From JAQWRV01 sp045564915 (GTDB taxonomy: Bacteria > Pseudomonadota > Alphaproteobacteria > Rhodospirillales > Rhodospirillaceae), in assembly GCA_045564915.1 (NCBI GenBank), contig JBJLGL010000005.1:1-64000 (forward strand): a DNA stretch of 64,000 nt, read 5' to 3'. The position numbers and the translations under genes were made by a program. The notes under the pieces were generated by a model. It was not told the origin of the DNA, did not search any database, and saw only the letters and a list, made by a program, of their open reading frames with translations. Within the stretch, counting starts at the first letter, position 1. Every line of letters starts with the position of its first letter. Below are positions 26,126 to 35,828 of this stretch, piece by piece.

Positions 26126-27493
26126 ATGGCAAAAAGGCACCTATTCGGAACAGATGGTGTGCGCGGTAGAGCTAATCGCGACCCAATGACGGCTGACATG
26201 GCCCTCAAACTCGGAATGTCGGCAGGTCATACCTTTACTCGGGGTAGCTATCGTCACACAGTTGTCATTGGCAAGGATACGCGCCTGTCGGGTTACATGC
26301 TTGAACCAGCATTAACTGCAGGTTTCATTGCTGTAGGTATGGATGTAATTTTAGTAGGTCCTGTGCCGACGCCGGGAATTGCCATGCTGACTAAGTCACT
26401 GCGGTGCGATTTAGGGGTGATGCTATCAGCCTCTCATAATGCGTTTGAAGACAATGGCATAAAATTGTTTGGCCCCGATGGGTTCAAATTATCTGATGAG
26501 ATTGAAAGGGAAATTGAGGACCTCATTTCTAGTGGCACTGAAAAGTTGCGCGCGCCGTCTGATAGGCTCGGCCGTGCACGACGTCTTGATGATGGTACCG
26601 GTGCAGTACGCTATATTGAATTCGTAAAAAATACCTTTCCTCGAAAGATGCGCTTAGACGGGCTAAAGATTGTTGTTGATTGCGCAAATGGTGCGGCCTA
26701 TCGCGTAGCCCCAACCGTCCTGTGGGAGCTAGGTGCGGATATCGTGCCGGTTGGTGTTAATCCCGATGGATTTAATATCAATAAAGATAGCGGCTCGCTG
26801 TACCCGCAATATATGGCGGAACAAGTTGTCGCGCATAATGCGCAAATTGGTATTGCCTTGGATGGTGACGCAGACCGATTAGTTGTATGTGATGAAAATG
26901 GTCAGATTATCGATGGTGATCAGATTATGGCAGCTATAGCCAATAGGTGGCATGCGACGGGTGTTCTTGAGGGTGGTGCAGTCGTCGCGACTGTTATGAG
27001 TAATCTGGGTCTTGAAAGGTATCTGGGCAGTCTTGGTTTACACCTTGAACGTACCCAAGTGGGTGACCGTTATGTATCAGAACGTATGGAAGAAGGGGGC
27101 TATAATTTAGGGGGAGAACAGTCTGGCCATGTAATCCTTGGGCATCATGCAACTACCGGTGATGGCCTCATGGCTGCTTTACAATTACTGGCTATACTTG
27201 TGGAAACTGGTAGGCCTGCAAGTGAGGTTCTTCGACTATTCGAAGCCGTACCGCAAATTCTGCATAATGTCCGCCTGGCAGAACAAGCTAATGCTAATGA
27301 TGTGCTGGAGGCTGAACAGGTAAAAGATGCTATTAAACAAGCAGAAGAATGTTTAAGAGATTGTGGACGCTTGCTTGTTCGACAATCTGGAACAGAACCG
27401 CTTATTCGCGTCATGGCCGAAGGTGACGACGTGGATAAGATCCGGTCTGTAGTACGTGATTTAGTTGCTAGCGTTGAAGCTTCAGCAGTTTGA
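26126..27493 (+). CDS. glmM: Phosphoglucosamine mutase
   Basis: The 455-residue enzyme turns glucosamine-6-phosphate into glucosamine-1-phosphate for UDP-GlcNAc and cell wall synthesis. Motifs are RHLFGTDGVRGRAN, the phosphoserine loop GVMLSASHNAFEDNGIK, metal loop ALDGDADRLVVCD, sugar loop GGEQSGHVI and phosphate loop LLVRQSGTEPLIRVM. The ATG at 26126 is preferred, with GAAGAGGAAA before it, over a GTG four codons upstream. It ends overlapping thiD. Confidence 0.97.
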   Translation: MAKRHLFGTDGVRGRANRDPMTADMALKLGMSAGHTFTRGSYRHTVVIGKDTRLSGYMLEPALTAGFIAVGMDVILVGPVPTPGIAMLTKSLRCDLGVMLSASHNAFEDNGIKLFGPDGFKLSDEIEREIEDLISSGTEKLRAPSDRLGRARRLDDGTGAVRYIEFVKNTFPRKMRLDGLKIVVDCANGAAYRVAPTVLWELGADIVPVGVNPDGFNINKDSGSLYPQYMAEQVVAHNAQIGIALDGDADRLVVCDENGQIIDGDQIMAAIANRWHATGVLEGGAVVATVMSNLGLERYLGSLGLHLERTQVGDRYVSERMEEGGYNLGGEQSGHVILGHHATTGDGLMAALQLLAILVETGRPASEVLRLFEAVPQILHNVRLAEQANANDVLEAEQVKDAIKQAEECLRDCGRLLVRQSGTEPLIRVMAEGDDVDKIRSVVRDLVASVEASAV

Positions 27494-28332
27494 GTCAAGC
27501 CTCTGGATCTCTTATGGGAAACAGTTTTTTAAATGGTCGCGTTCTAATCGTCGCCGGTTCCGATAGTAGCGGAGGCGCCGGGCTGCAGGCTGACCTAAAA
27601 ACCGTTACAGCATTCGGAGGGTATGCCGCAACAGCAGTTACGGCAGTGACTGAACAGAATACATTTGGTGTGAACAATGTACATTCTATTCCTCCAGATC
27701 TTGTGGCTTCCCAGATCAATGCAGTGCTCATGGACATAGGAGCAGATGTTATAAAAATTGGCATGCTTGGATCCGCAGATATAGTGAAAAGTGTTTCGGA
27801 TTCTTGTGGGCGGTTTGCGACAGGTATTCCCTGTGTTGTAGACCCCGTTATGGTAGCTAAAGGAGGACACCGCCTGATTTCTGATGATGCAATTGATGCT
27901 TTGAAAAACTGCGTGGTGAAAGGTGCGGCTCTTGTGACGCCTAATCTTCCAGAAGCTGAGGTCCTTACAGGTCGTTGCATCAAAACACTTAGCGATATGG
28001 AGGCCGCTGTTGACGCATTAAGATGCTTGGGTGCTAAGGCGATTCTATTGAAAGGTGGCCATGTTCAAGGTGATGACATTATGGATTTACTTATCACTAA
28101 TGAAAGAGTTGAATCTTTTGTGGGGCGCCGACTGGATTCTAGTTCAACACACGGTACTGGGTGTACACTAGCATCCGCTATCGCTACCGGTCTTGCTCAA
28201 AAGTTGCATTTATCTGATGCGGTTAGGCAGGCACGAGATTATGTAAGAGACGCTATACTTACAGCGCCAAATTTTGGCGGTGGTCAGGGGCCACTCAATC
28301 ACGTTCATTCAATCAGGCGAAGCAGTACTTAG
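27490..28332 (+). CDS. thiD: Hydroxymethylpyrimidine/phosphomethylpyrimidine kinase
   Basis: The 280-residue ribokinase-fold enzyme phosphorylates HMP and then HMP-P in thiamine synthesis. Motifs are VLIVAGSDSSGGAGLQADLK, VDPVMVAKGGHRL, VTPNLPEAEVLTG and the nucleotide-binding SSSTHGTGCTLASAIATG. The start is uncertain: a TTG at 27490 overlaps the glmM stop, while an ATG at 27514 (MGNSFLNGRVLIVAG) is eight codons in. The gene follows glmM rather than other thiamine genes, and I see no TPP riboswitch. Confidence 0.94.
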   Translation: MSQASGSLMGNSFLNGRVLIVAGSDSSGGAGLQADLKTVTAFGGYAATAVTAVTEQNTFGVNNVHSIPPDLVASQINAVLMDIGADVIKIGMLGSADIVKSVSDSCGRFATGIPCVVDPVMVAKGGHRLISDDAIDALKNCVVKGAALVTPNLPEAEVLTGRCIKTLSDMEAAVDALRCLGAKAILLKGGHVQGDDIMDLLITNERVESFVGRRLDSSSTHGTGCTLASAIATGLAQKLHLSDAVRQARDYVRDAILTAPNFGGGQGPLNHVHSIRRSST

Positions 28333-28336
28333 TATA

Positions 28337-30211
28337 ATGGTAGGTTTCGAAACAACATTCCAGATGTGGGCTGTCCTTGGATTAGCTACAATGCTGATGA
28401 CGCTTTATGTCACGCAATGGCTATCTCTTGAAGTTAGTTCATTACTTGTACTCACTATCCTATTGGTATTGTTCCAACTCTTTCCATTAACTGGTACATT
28501 CGACGTTAATCTATTAAGCGCAGAAAAACTTCTAGCCGGCTTTGCGAATCCAGCATTAATCGCTGTGCTTGCCTTCTTGGTTGTTGGCGAAGGTATGGTG
28601 CGAACTGGAGCCTTGGAGAGTTTTGGTGCTTGGATCTCTAGCGTTGGTCTGCACCCTATTTTACTGCTTGCTTTATTATTGTTGATTGTCGCCTTGCTCT
28701 CAGCGTTTCTGAATAATACACCGATCGTTGTTATTTTTATTCCAATCCTTCAGGCATTGGCTCAGAAAAGTGGTCTTCCCGCTAGTCGGACTATGCTGCC
28801 TTTGTCTTATGCTGCAATTCTGGGAGGCATGACAACGCTCATCGGCTCTAGTACAAACTTGCTCATTTCCAGCTCTATGAGCCAACAGGGTCTTCGCCAG
28901 CTTGGTTTCTTTGAGATCACGCCCCTTGGACTGATGTTGGCAGGAGTCTCATTTATATATGTATTAATTATCCTACCCCTCATCTTACCAGACCGAAAGG
29001 GAGCATCTGCAAGCGTTAGCAACGGCCGGCAGTATATTTCTCAATTTGTTGTTGCAGTAGATTCGGAACTTATGGGCCAGTCAGCTAAGGCTGGGGCTTT
29101 TCCATCACTACCCAATGCTACTGTGCGGTTTATTTTTCGGGGCACCAAAACTATTCTTGCACCGTTTGATGACTATTATATCCAGGCTGGAGATATTTTT
29201 GTGATTGCAGCATCTCGTCAGGCCCTTACGGATATAGCGAGTAAGCACCAGGGACTATTCCATCCACCTCTGCCGTATGGACTGGATTTGCACGAGACCC
29301 GGGTTAAGGAATATGACGAGACGGGCTTAGCAGAGGAGGAGAAAACAGAAGACCGAGATACTGTCATGGTAGAAGCCATGGTCACACCAACTTCACGTAT
29401 GATTGGGCTCACCCTAGAGCAGTTTGAACTCCAGCAGAGCCAGCGAGCAATATTTTTTGGAATTCAACGTCGTGCACAAATGATAGCTACTCGTATGACC
29501 GATATTCGTCTCCAATCCGGAGATATTCTCTTGCTAAAAGGGCGTGAAGAACATCTCGATTCTGTCAGGGTAGAGCGCGATCTTGTTCTCATCTCTGGCA
29601 CACGCGGCGTAGTTCCAAATCGCAATCATGCCAAACGTGCAATTTCAATTTTTGCTATAACCATTGGTCTAGCTGCGACAGGACTAGTAAATATTACAAT
29701 TGCAGCTGTCGCTGCGGCAACTGCCTTAATTATGACGGGGTGTCTGAATCTCAGGCAGGCTAGTCGTGCAATTGACCGTTCTATTTATTTGCTTGTGGGT
29801 ACGTCGCTTGCTCTTGGAACTGCTATGACTGCCACGGGCGGGGCTGCCTATTTAGCTAATGTTATTGTCGGCCTATTTGGTTTCTCTTCACCCGCGGTGA
29901 TTCTGTCTGTCTTCTTTTTGGTTGTAGCCTTATTCACTAATGTTCTAAGTAACAACGCGTGTGCTGTGCTATTTACGCCCATAGGGGTTGGGCTGGCGGC
30001 TAATCTGGGTATTGACCCACGGCTGTTTGCCATCACCTGCCTGTTTGCCTGTAATTGCTCTTTTGCGACACCAATGGGATATCAGACAAATTTGTTAGTC
30101 ATGGGGCCAGGTCAATATCGTTTTAGAGATTTTGTTAAAGCCGGGCTGCCGCTTGTCCTATTGCTATGGCTAGCTTTTTCCGTGCTCGCTCCCTGGTATT
30201 GGGATCTCTAA
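28337..30211 (+). CDS. SLC13-family permease with two TrkA-C domains
   Basis: The 624-residue protein has about ten to twelve membrane segments in two halves, separated by a cytoplasmic part with two TrkA-C (RCK_C)-like units (about 195-285 and 330-420). Features include LLSAFLNNTPIVVIFIPILQ and FTNVLSNNACAVLFTPIGVG, the paired Asn-Asn/Pro hairpins of this family. It is probably a sodium- or proton-coupled carrier for anions such as sulfate or dicarboxylates; the substrate cannot be read from sequence. The ATG at 28337 follows the thiD stop by four bases; the frame also extends back into thiD, which I reject. Confidence 0.9.
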   Translation: MVGFETTFQMWAVLGLATMLMTLYVTQWLSLEVSSLLVLTILLVLFQLFPLTGTFDVNLLSAEKLLAGFANPALIAVLAFLVVGEGMVRTGALESFGAWISSVGLHPILLLALLLLIVALLSAFLNNTPIVVIFIPILQALAQKSGLPASRTMLPLSYAAILGGMTTLIGSSTNLLISSSMSQQGLRQLGFFEITPLGLMLAGVSFIYVLIILPLILPDRKGASASVSNGRQYISQFVVAVDSELMGQSAKAGAFPSLPNATVRFIFRGTKTILAPFDDYYIQAGDIFVIAASRQALTDIASKHQGLFHPPLPYGLDLHETRVKEYDETGLAEEEKTEDRDTVMVEAMVTPTSRMIGLTLEQFELQQSQRAIFFGIQRRAQMIATRMTDIRLQSGDILLLKGREEHLDSVRVERDLVLISGTRGVVPNRNHAKRAISIFAITIGLAATGLVNITIAAVAAATALIMTGCLNLRQASRAIDRSIYLLVGTSLALGTAMTATGGAAYLANVIVGLFGFSSPAVILSVFFLVVALFTNVLSNNACAVLFTPIGVGLAANLGIDPRLFAITCLFACNCSFATPMGYQTNLLVMGPGQYRFRDFVKAGLPLVLLLWLAFSVLAPWYWDL

Positions 30212-30216
30212 GCCTT

Positions 30217-30272
30217 TTGAGGCGTGCGTTGACGAGGTCCAGCCTCAACCGTAGTATCCGCGCCCGCCGGTC
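30217..30272 (+). promoter_or_regulatory. Structured leader before serC (candidate serC RNA motif)
   Basis: In the 111 bases between the permease and serC, TTGAGGC (30217-30223) pairs perfectly with GCCTCAA (30242-30248), enclosing 18 bases. A GC-rich CCGTAGTATCCGCGCCCGCC segment follows directly. An alphaproteobacterial RNA motif named serC has been described in this location by comparative genomics; I believe this is a member, from memory of its position and GC-rich form. The ends and the mechanism are uncertain. Confidence 0.5.
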
Positions 30273-30322
30273 TTATTAGAGCTGTTTAATAGAATTATTT
30301 TTACTAGGAAAGCCAAGCGTCC

Positions 30323-31498
30323 ATGTCCAGTGTAGCGAAGCCTAATGTGCGCCCATCAAACCCGAATTTTTCATCTGGTCCCTGTGCCAAGCGCCCTGGA
30401 TGGTCTGTGGGTGCTCTTAGCAATGCATTAGTTGGACGGTCGCATCGTGCTAAGTCTTCTAAGGCTCGTATTCAAGAAGTCTCTGACCGTTCCCGCTCCA
30501 TTCTTGGGCTCCCAGAGAGCTATCACATTGGCATTGTTCCGGCGTCTGATACTGGGGCGATGGAAATGGCAATGTGGTCCATGCTCGGTGAACGCGGTGT
30601 TGATATTTTAGCCTGGGAGAGCTTTGGCTTCGGATGGGTCACAGATGTAGTTAAGCAACTAAAACTGGATGCCGTCAGAATTCTAGAGGCAGGCTATGGC
30701 GAACTTCCAGATATTAGAACTGTAGATTTTGACAGAGACGTTATTTTTACCTGGAATGGAACAACCTCTGGTGTGAGGGTACCCAATGCAGATTGGATAC
30801 CCGCTGATCGCGCGGGCTTGACTTTTTGTGACGCAACATCGGCAATCTTTGCTATGGAGATGGATTGGTCGAAACTCGATGTTGTAACTTACTCCTGGCA
30901 GAAGGTGCTCGGTGGCGAGGCTCAGCATGGTATGCTGATACTTAGTCCACGAGCTGTGAGTAGACTGGAAAGTTATAGCCCGCCCTGGCCAATGCCGAAA
31001 TTGTTTCGGATGACAAAAAATGGAAAATTTGATGCCAATATTTTCTCTGGGGCAACCATCAATACAGTTTCTATGCTCTGCGTTGAAGATGCTGTAGATT
31101 CTTTGAAGTGGATTGAGGGCATTGGTGGCGGAACTGAGACGGTTAGGCGTTCTGAGGCTAATCTTAAAGTTATTACAGATTGGGTGGAAGCTACGGACTG
31201 GATTGATTTTCTGGCCGTTGATCCCAATACGCGCTCTTGTACGTCTATTTGCCTGAAGATCGTTGCCGACTGGTTTATAAATTTAGATATTGAGGGTCAG
31301 ATAACAGCAGCCAAAATGATGGTGAATATATTGGAGGAGGCTGGTGTAGCATATGACATTGGTGCTTACCGCGATGCACCCCCAGGCCTGCGGATCTGGG
31401 GTGGTGCAACCATTGAAGTATTGGATATAGAAGCTCTTTGTCCTTGGCTCGATTGGGCTTATAGACAGCTCGTGACTAAATGGCAGCAAGGTCTATGA
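30323..31498 (+). CDS. serC: Phosphoserine aminotransferase
   Basis: The 391-residue PLP enzyme makes O-phosphoserine from 3-phosphohydroxypyruvate and glutamate. The N-terminal NPNFSSGPCAKRPGWS is distinctive of the alphaproteobacterial/archaeal subtype. Other marks are IVPASDTGAMEMAMWSMLG, FTWNGTTSGVR, CDATSAIFAMEMDW and the PLP-lysine segment YSWQKVLGGEAQHG. serA follows after 19 bases, giving the first two serine-pathway steps in one unit. Confidence 0.97.
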   Translation: MSSVAKPNVRPSNPNFSSGPCAKRPGWSVGALSNALVGRSHRAKSSKARIQEVSDRSRSILGLPESYHIGIVPASDTGAMEMAMWSMLGERGVDILAWESFGFGWVTDVVKQLKLDAVRILEAGYGELPDIRTVDFDRDVIFTWNGTTSGVRVPNADWIPADRAGLTFCDATSAIFAMEMDWSKLDVVTYSWQKVLGGEAQHGMLILSPRAVSRLESYSPPWPMPKLFRMTKNGKFDANIFSGATINTVSMLCVEDAVDSLKWIEGIGGGTETVRRSEANLKVITDWVEATDWIDFLAVDPNTRSCTSICLKIVADWFINLDIEGQITAAKMMVNILEEAGVAYDIGAYRDAPPGLRIWGGATIEVLDIEALCPWLDWAYRQLVTKWQQGL

Positions 31499-31517
31499 GA
31501 CCAATAAGGAATAAGTT

Positions 31518-33095
31518 ATGCCGAAAGTACTAATTTCAGATAAACTGAGCCCATTAGCTGCCCAGGTATTTAAGGATCGTGGCGTAGAGGTTGATGTCAA
31601 AACTGACATGGATGCAGAATCGTTAATGGGTTGTGTGGGGCAATATGATGGTATTGCGATTCGGTCAGCGACCCAGGTTAATCAAGAAGTTCTTGAAGTA
31701 GCTAAGAATCTAAAAGTCGTTGGACGTGCGGGTATTGGCGTGGATAATATTGATGTTCTAGCTGCAACTCAGAATGGGGTTGTGGTTATGAATACACCGT
31801 TTGGTAATGCTATTACCACTGCAGAACATTCCATTTCTATGATGATGGCGCTTGCACGCCAAATTCCTCAAGCTAATGCCTCCACCCATGAAGGAAGGTG
31901 GGAAAAGACCAAGTTCATGGGTGTGGAACTATATGGAAAGACGCTTGGTGTGGTTGGTTGTGGTAACATTGGTTCTATCGTTGCGGATAGAGCTCTGGGC
32001 TTAAAAATGAAGGTAATAGCCTTTGATCCATACTTATCTGCCGAACGTGCGGTTGATATAGGTGTGGAAAAGGTAGAGCTAAATGAGCTTTTTAAGCGAG
32101 CTGATTTTATCACTCTGCACGCGCCCCTCACTGAACAGACACGTAATCTTATCAACACAGATACAATCGCTATTATGAAACAAGGCGTGCGAATTGTTAA
32201 TTGTGCCCGCGGCGGTCTAGTAAATGAATTGGACTTGCGTGCTGCGCTTGAGAGTGGCTATGTCGCTGGTGCTGCGTTTGATGTGTTCGAAACTGAACCA
32301 GCAAAAGAGAACGTTCTTTTCGGCTTGGAAAATGTTGTCTGTACGCCGCACCTCGGTGCCTCAACTGATGAGGCTCAGGTTAATGTTGCGGTGCAGGTTG
32401 CCGAACAAATGTCTGACTATTTGCTAACGGGTGCTGTCACCAATGCACTCAACATTGCATCGGTCTCTGCAGAAGATGCTCCGCGATTGCAGCCTTATCT
32501 CAAGCTTGCAGAACAACTCGGGAGTTTCGTAGGGCAAATTACACGCAGTAGTATTGGTAATGTGTCGATATCATATTCTGGTGCTGTTGCAGACCTGAAT
32601 ACAAAACCCTTGACTGCGATTGCGATTAAGGGGCTACTCACTCCGCTAATGGAAAATGTTAATATGGTAAATGCGCCAATTATTGCACGAGAGCGGGACA
32701 TAGAGATTAGTGAAGTCAGGAAAGAAAGTAGTGAGCAGTATCAAACGCTAATATCTCTTTCTGTGACCACTGAGCGTCAAACCAGAACTGTTACTGGCAC
32801 GTTGTTTGGTGGCAGTCTTCCGAGGTTGGTGGAGGTCAACGGGATTCGCCTAGAGGCTGAGGTCGGACGGCATATGCTCTATATCATCAATGATGATAAA
32901 CCCGGATTTATCGGTACACTAGGGTCTACATTGGGCGATGCAGGAGTAAATATTGCGTCATTCCACTTAGGACGGCCGAATGAGGGTGGAGACGCTATTG
33001 CCTTGCTCCAACTTGATCAGGAGATTGAGGGCTCTTTGCTAGAAAAAGTTCGTGCCTTGCCTCAAGTGTATCAGGCTCAAACTCTTATATTTTAA
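31518..33095 (+). CDS. serA: D-3-phosphoglycerate dehydrogenase
   Basis: The 525-residue long-type enzyme oxidises 3-phosphoglycerate at the start of serine synthesis. The Rossmann motif is VVGCGNIGSIVADRA, with catalytic Arg in NCARGGLVNE, Glu downstream and His in CTPHLGASTDEAQ. An intervening allosteric-substrate-binding domain (about 325-450) and a C-terminal ACT domain (MLYIINDDKPGFIGTLGS) follow, so serine or another ligand may regulate it. It is co-directional with serC. Confidence 0.98.
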   Translation: MPKVLISDKLSPLAAQVFKDRGVEVDVKTDMDAESLMGCVGQYDGIAIRSATQVNQEVLEVAKNLKVVGRAGIGVDNIDVLAATQNGVVVMNTPFGNAITTAEHSISMMMALARQIPQANASTHEGRWEKTKFMGVELYGKTLGVVGCGNIGSIVADRALGLKMKVIAFDPYLSAERAVDIGVEKVELNELFKRADFITLHAPLTEQTRNLINTDTIAIMKQGVRIVNCARGGLVNELDLRAALESGYVAGAAFDVFETEPAKENVLFGLENVVCTPHLGASTDEAQVNVAVQVAEQMSDYLLTGAVTNALNIASVSAEDAPRLQPYLKLAEQLGSFVGQITRSSIGNVSISYSGAVADLNTKPLTAIAIKGLLTPLMENVNMVNAPIIARERDIEISEVRKESSEQYQTLISLSVTTERQTRTVTGTLFGGSLPRLVEVNGIRLEAEVGRHMLYIINDDKPGFIGTLGSTLGDAGVNIASFHLGRPNEGGDAIALLQLDQEIEGSLLEKVRALPQVYQAQTLIF

Positions 33096-33230
33096 TTATT
33101 TTTTCACTGTTTCTCGTTGCTCTAAGGCAATGAGAAGGCTAGAACACGATTTTATTCTTATGGCATTCGTGAAGTGTAGAAAATGGGCAACTGCCTACGT
33201 AGCACCACTTAATTCAGGCCTTTAGTAAAT

Positions 33231-34400
33231 ATGTCGGACATAGTAAGCCCAACTCTATTGCCAGAAGGACTACGGGATGTATTACCCCCAGATGCAGCCA
33301 TTCAAGCGGCCTTAGTGGAGAGCTTGGCTGCCTCATTTGAAGCGAATGGTTACGAAAGGGTTTCTCCGCCCCTCGTGGAATTTGAAAATACATTGTTAGC
33401 GGGAATGGGAGCCGCAACAGCTGATCGTATTTTTCGAATGGTTGATCCGATTTCCCAGCGAACTTTGGGTTTGCGAGCTGACGTAACTGCACAAATTGCT
33501 CGTATAGCATCAACAAGATTACAATCCAGTACTCGGCCTTTGCGCCTAATGTATGCTGGACAGGTTCTGCGGGTAAAAGGCCGTCAATTAAGGCCAGAGC
33601 GTCAGTTCACTCAAGTTGGCTTTGAATTAATAGGGCCCGACACTGTGGCGGCTGATGTGGAAGCTATCGTAGTTGCGATAGAGAGTATATCTAAGTTGGG
33701 TGTTAATGACATTACAGTAAACTTAGCTCTGCCATCCCTAGTTCCTGCTATTTTGGGAAGCGATGGATTTGAAGCTACTCATTTATCAATACTTCTTCAG
33801 GCCCTTGATCATAAAGACGTTGCTGAGATTCGTTTGTTGGCCGGTGTTCATACAAATACGCTAGTGACATTAGTTGAGGCCACTGGTCCCATTGCAATAG
33901 CTCGGGAGCGACTTTCGGGTGTTGTCTTACCAAGCTCTGCTAGAGCTCAATTAGAGAGCCTGTATGCTGTTGCCGATCAGATTAAGAAACAAGCACCTGA
34001 CATTTCTTTAACACTCGATTTAGTAGAGAGTCGTGGGTTACAGTATCATACAGGTGTTACATTCTTTATTTTTGCTAGAGGAAGTGCGCGTGAGATCGGG
34101 CGTGGTGGTCGCTATGAGATTAGTCATGATGGGGGACACACAGAACCCGCAACAGGTGTGACCTTATTTTTAGATGGTCTAATACCTATCGTTCCGCTCC
34201 AAGAACCGAAATCATGCGTTTTCATTTCATATGGGACGGATCGTAAATCCATTGTAGATCTTCAAGCTAGGGGGTATCGCACTAAACTTTCACTACAAGA
34301 TACTAATGACATCATTAGTGAGGCCGTTCGGCTTGGGTGCAGTCACGTATTTGTTGATGGTTCACTGGAAAGTGTTGCACATCATGGGAAGGCGAAATGA
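33231..34400 (+). CDS. hisZ: ATP phosphoribosyltransferase regulatory subunit HisZ
   Basis: The 389-residue HisRS-like protein lacks tRNA-charging function. It has LPEGLRDVLPPDA, motif 2-like RLMYAGQVLRVKGRQLRPERQFTQ, and motif 3-like ARGSAREIGRGGRYE. It activates the short form of HisG in histidine synthesis; no hisG is in the window. It overlaps purA by four bases, a pairing often seen in alphaproteobacteria. Confidence 0.95.
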   Translation: MSDIVSPTLLPEGLRDVLPPDAAIQAALVESLAASFEANGYERVSPPLVEFENTLLAGMGAATADRIFRMVDPISQRTLGLRADVTAQIARIASTRLQSSTRPLRLMYAGQVLRVKGRQLRPERQFTQVGFELIGPDTVAADVEAIVVAIESISKLGVNDITVNLALPSLVPAILGSDGFEATHLSILLQALDHKDVAEIRLLAGVHTNTLVTLVEATGPIAIARERLSGVVLPSSARAQLESLYAVADQIKKQAPDISLTLDLVESRGLQYHTGVTFFIFARGSAREIGRGGRYEISHDGGHTEPATGVTLFLDGLIPIVPLQEPKSCVFISYGTDRKSIVDLQARGYRTKLSLQDTNDIISEAVRLGCSHVFVDGSLESVAHHGKAK

Positions 34401-35686
34401 CTAATGTGGCGGTAGTTGGCGCCCAATGGGGTGATGAAGGAAAAGGTAAGGTAGTCGACTGGCTGTCGGAGCGGGCTGATGTTGTCGTCCGCTTTCAAGG
34501 CGGACATAATGCGGGCCATACATTAGTTATTGGTAAACAGACATATAAATTGAGTTTATTACCTTCGGGTGCTGTGCGCGGGAAACAGTCCATTATAGGA
34601 AATGGTGTTGTTATAGACCCATGGGCACTGCTTGAAGAAATTGAGCGTGTAAGAGAACAGGGAGTACCGATAGACCCTGATATTCTAAAAATATCTGATA
34701 ATGCATGCCTTATACTTCCACTTCACAAGAATCTAGATCTAGCGAGGGAGGAGGCAGCTGGAATCAAGAAGATTGGTACTACTGGGAGGGGTATTGGCCC
34801 GGCCTATGAAGACAAAGTCGCCCGCCGTGCGATTCGAGTCTGTGATCTTAACGATCCCGAAATAATTAAGTTTAAAGTGGAACACTTGTTAACGCATCAT
34901 AATGCCCTCTTAAGAGGCCTTGGCCAGCCTGAGGTAGATGGGGTGGGCTTATGTAAACTTGTAAACGAGCTGGCGCCCCATATTCTTCCCTATGAGGCAC
35001 CGACGTGGGAGCGACTTGATGCTGCGAGACGGAGAGGACAGCGTATTTTATTTGAAGGTGCGCAAGGTGCTATGCTTGATCTAGACCATGGAACCTACCC
35101 ATATGTTACGTCTTCAAATACTGTTGCTGGTCAAGCTGCGGCCGGTTCAGGCCTAGGGCCAGGAGCTGTAGGTTATGTGCTTGGTATCACTAAAGCGTAT
35201 ACCACGCGGGTTGGATCCGGTCCTTTTCCATCTGAACTTCACGATAAAACCGGTGAGACTCTTGGCGAGAGAGGTCATGAGTTTGGGACCGTCACTGGCC
35301 GCCGCCGCCGGTGCGGATGGTTTGATGCTATTATGGTGCGGCAAGCAATTAAAGTGGGAGGAATAACGGGGATAGCACTTACTAAACTGGATGTTCTTGA
35401 TACACTCTCTGAGTTAAAAGTGTGCACGGCCTATGAGCTTAGAGGCAAGCGGATCAGTCGTTTTCCAGCCTCGATGTCTGATCAGGCGGCCGTGGTTCCT
35501 GTCTTTGAAACATTGCCTGGTTGGAATCAAAGCACGCGAGGGGCCCGTAGTTGGGCTGATTTACCTGCAGAAGCGATCAAGTATATTCGGAGGGTTGAAG
35601 AATTAATCGATGCGCCCGTTGCGCTTCTTTCAACAAGCCCAGAGAGGGAAGATACAATCATGGTAAGAGATCCTTTTGCAGACTAA
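34397..35686 (+). CDS. purA: Adenylosuccinate synthetase
   Basis: The 429-residue enzyme joins IMP and aspartate with GTP on the way to AMP. It begins NVAVVGAQWGDEGKGKVVDW, with the catalytic Asp and P-loop-like glycine loop. Also seen are GGHNAGHTLV, GTTGRGIGPAYEDKV, the signature FEGAQGAMLDLDHGTYPYVT and TTRVGSGPFPSEL. Length and start match the family. It is coupled to hisZ. Confidence 0.98.
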   Translation: MTNVAVVGAQWGDEGKGKVVDWLSERADVVVRFQGGHNAGHTLVIGKQTYKLSLLPSGAVRGKQSIIGNGVVIDPWALLEEIERVREQGVPIDPDILKISDNACLILPLHKNLDLAREEAAGIKKIGTTGRGIGPAYEDKVARRAIRVCDLNDPEIIKFKVEHLLTHHNALLRGLGQPEVDGVGLCKLVNELAPHILPYEAPTWERLDAARRRGQRILFEGAQGAMLDLDHGTYPYVTSSNTVAGQAAAGSGLGPGAVGYVLGITKAYTTRVGSGPFPSELHDKTGETLGERGHEFGTVTGRRRRCGWFDAIMVRQAIKVGGITGIALTKLDVLDTLSELKVCTAYELRGKRISRFPASMSDQAAVVPVFETLPGWNQSTRGARSWADLPAEAIKYIRRVEELIDAPVALLSTSPEREDTIMVRDPFAD

Positions 35687-35828
35687 AATTACCTAAATCT
35701 ACCAATGATTTGAAATACAATCTCTTGCGGTTAACCCTTCGGTAATGCGGGTATGGTGGTGTAAGATGCTTCCAGAACCATTCAAGGGTACGGGTAAAAT
35801 ATCCGTGCGTGCGAGGCGAAGACGTTAA

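Noticed and set aside
28274..28336. Longer start for the SLC13 permease overlapping thiD
   Set aside because: The extra residues lie within thiD and are hydrophilic and unlike the family; the ATG at 28337 directly precedes the first membrane segment.
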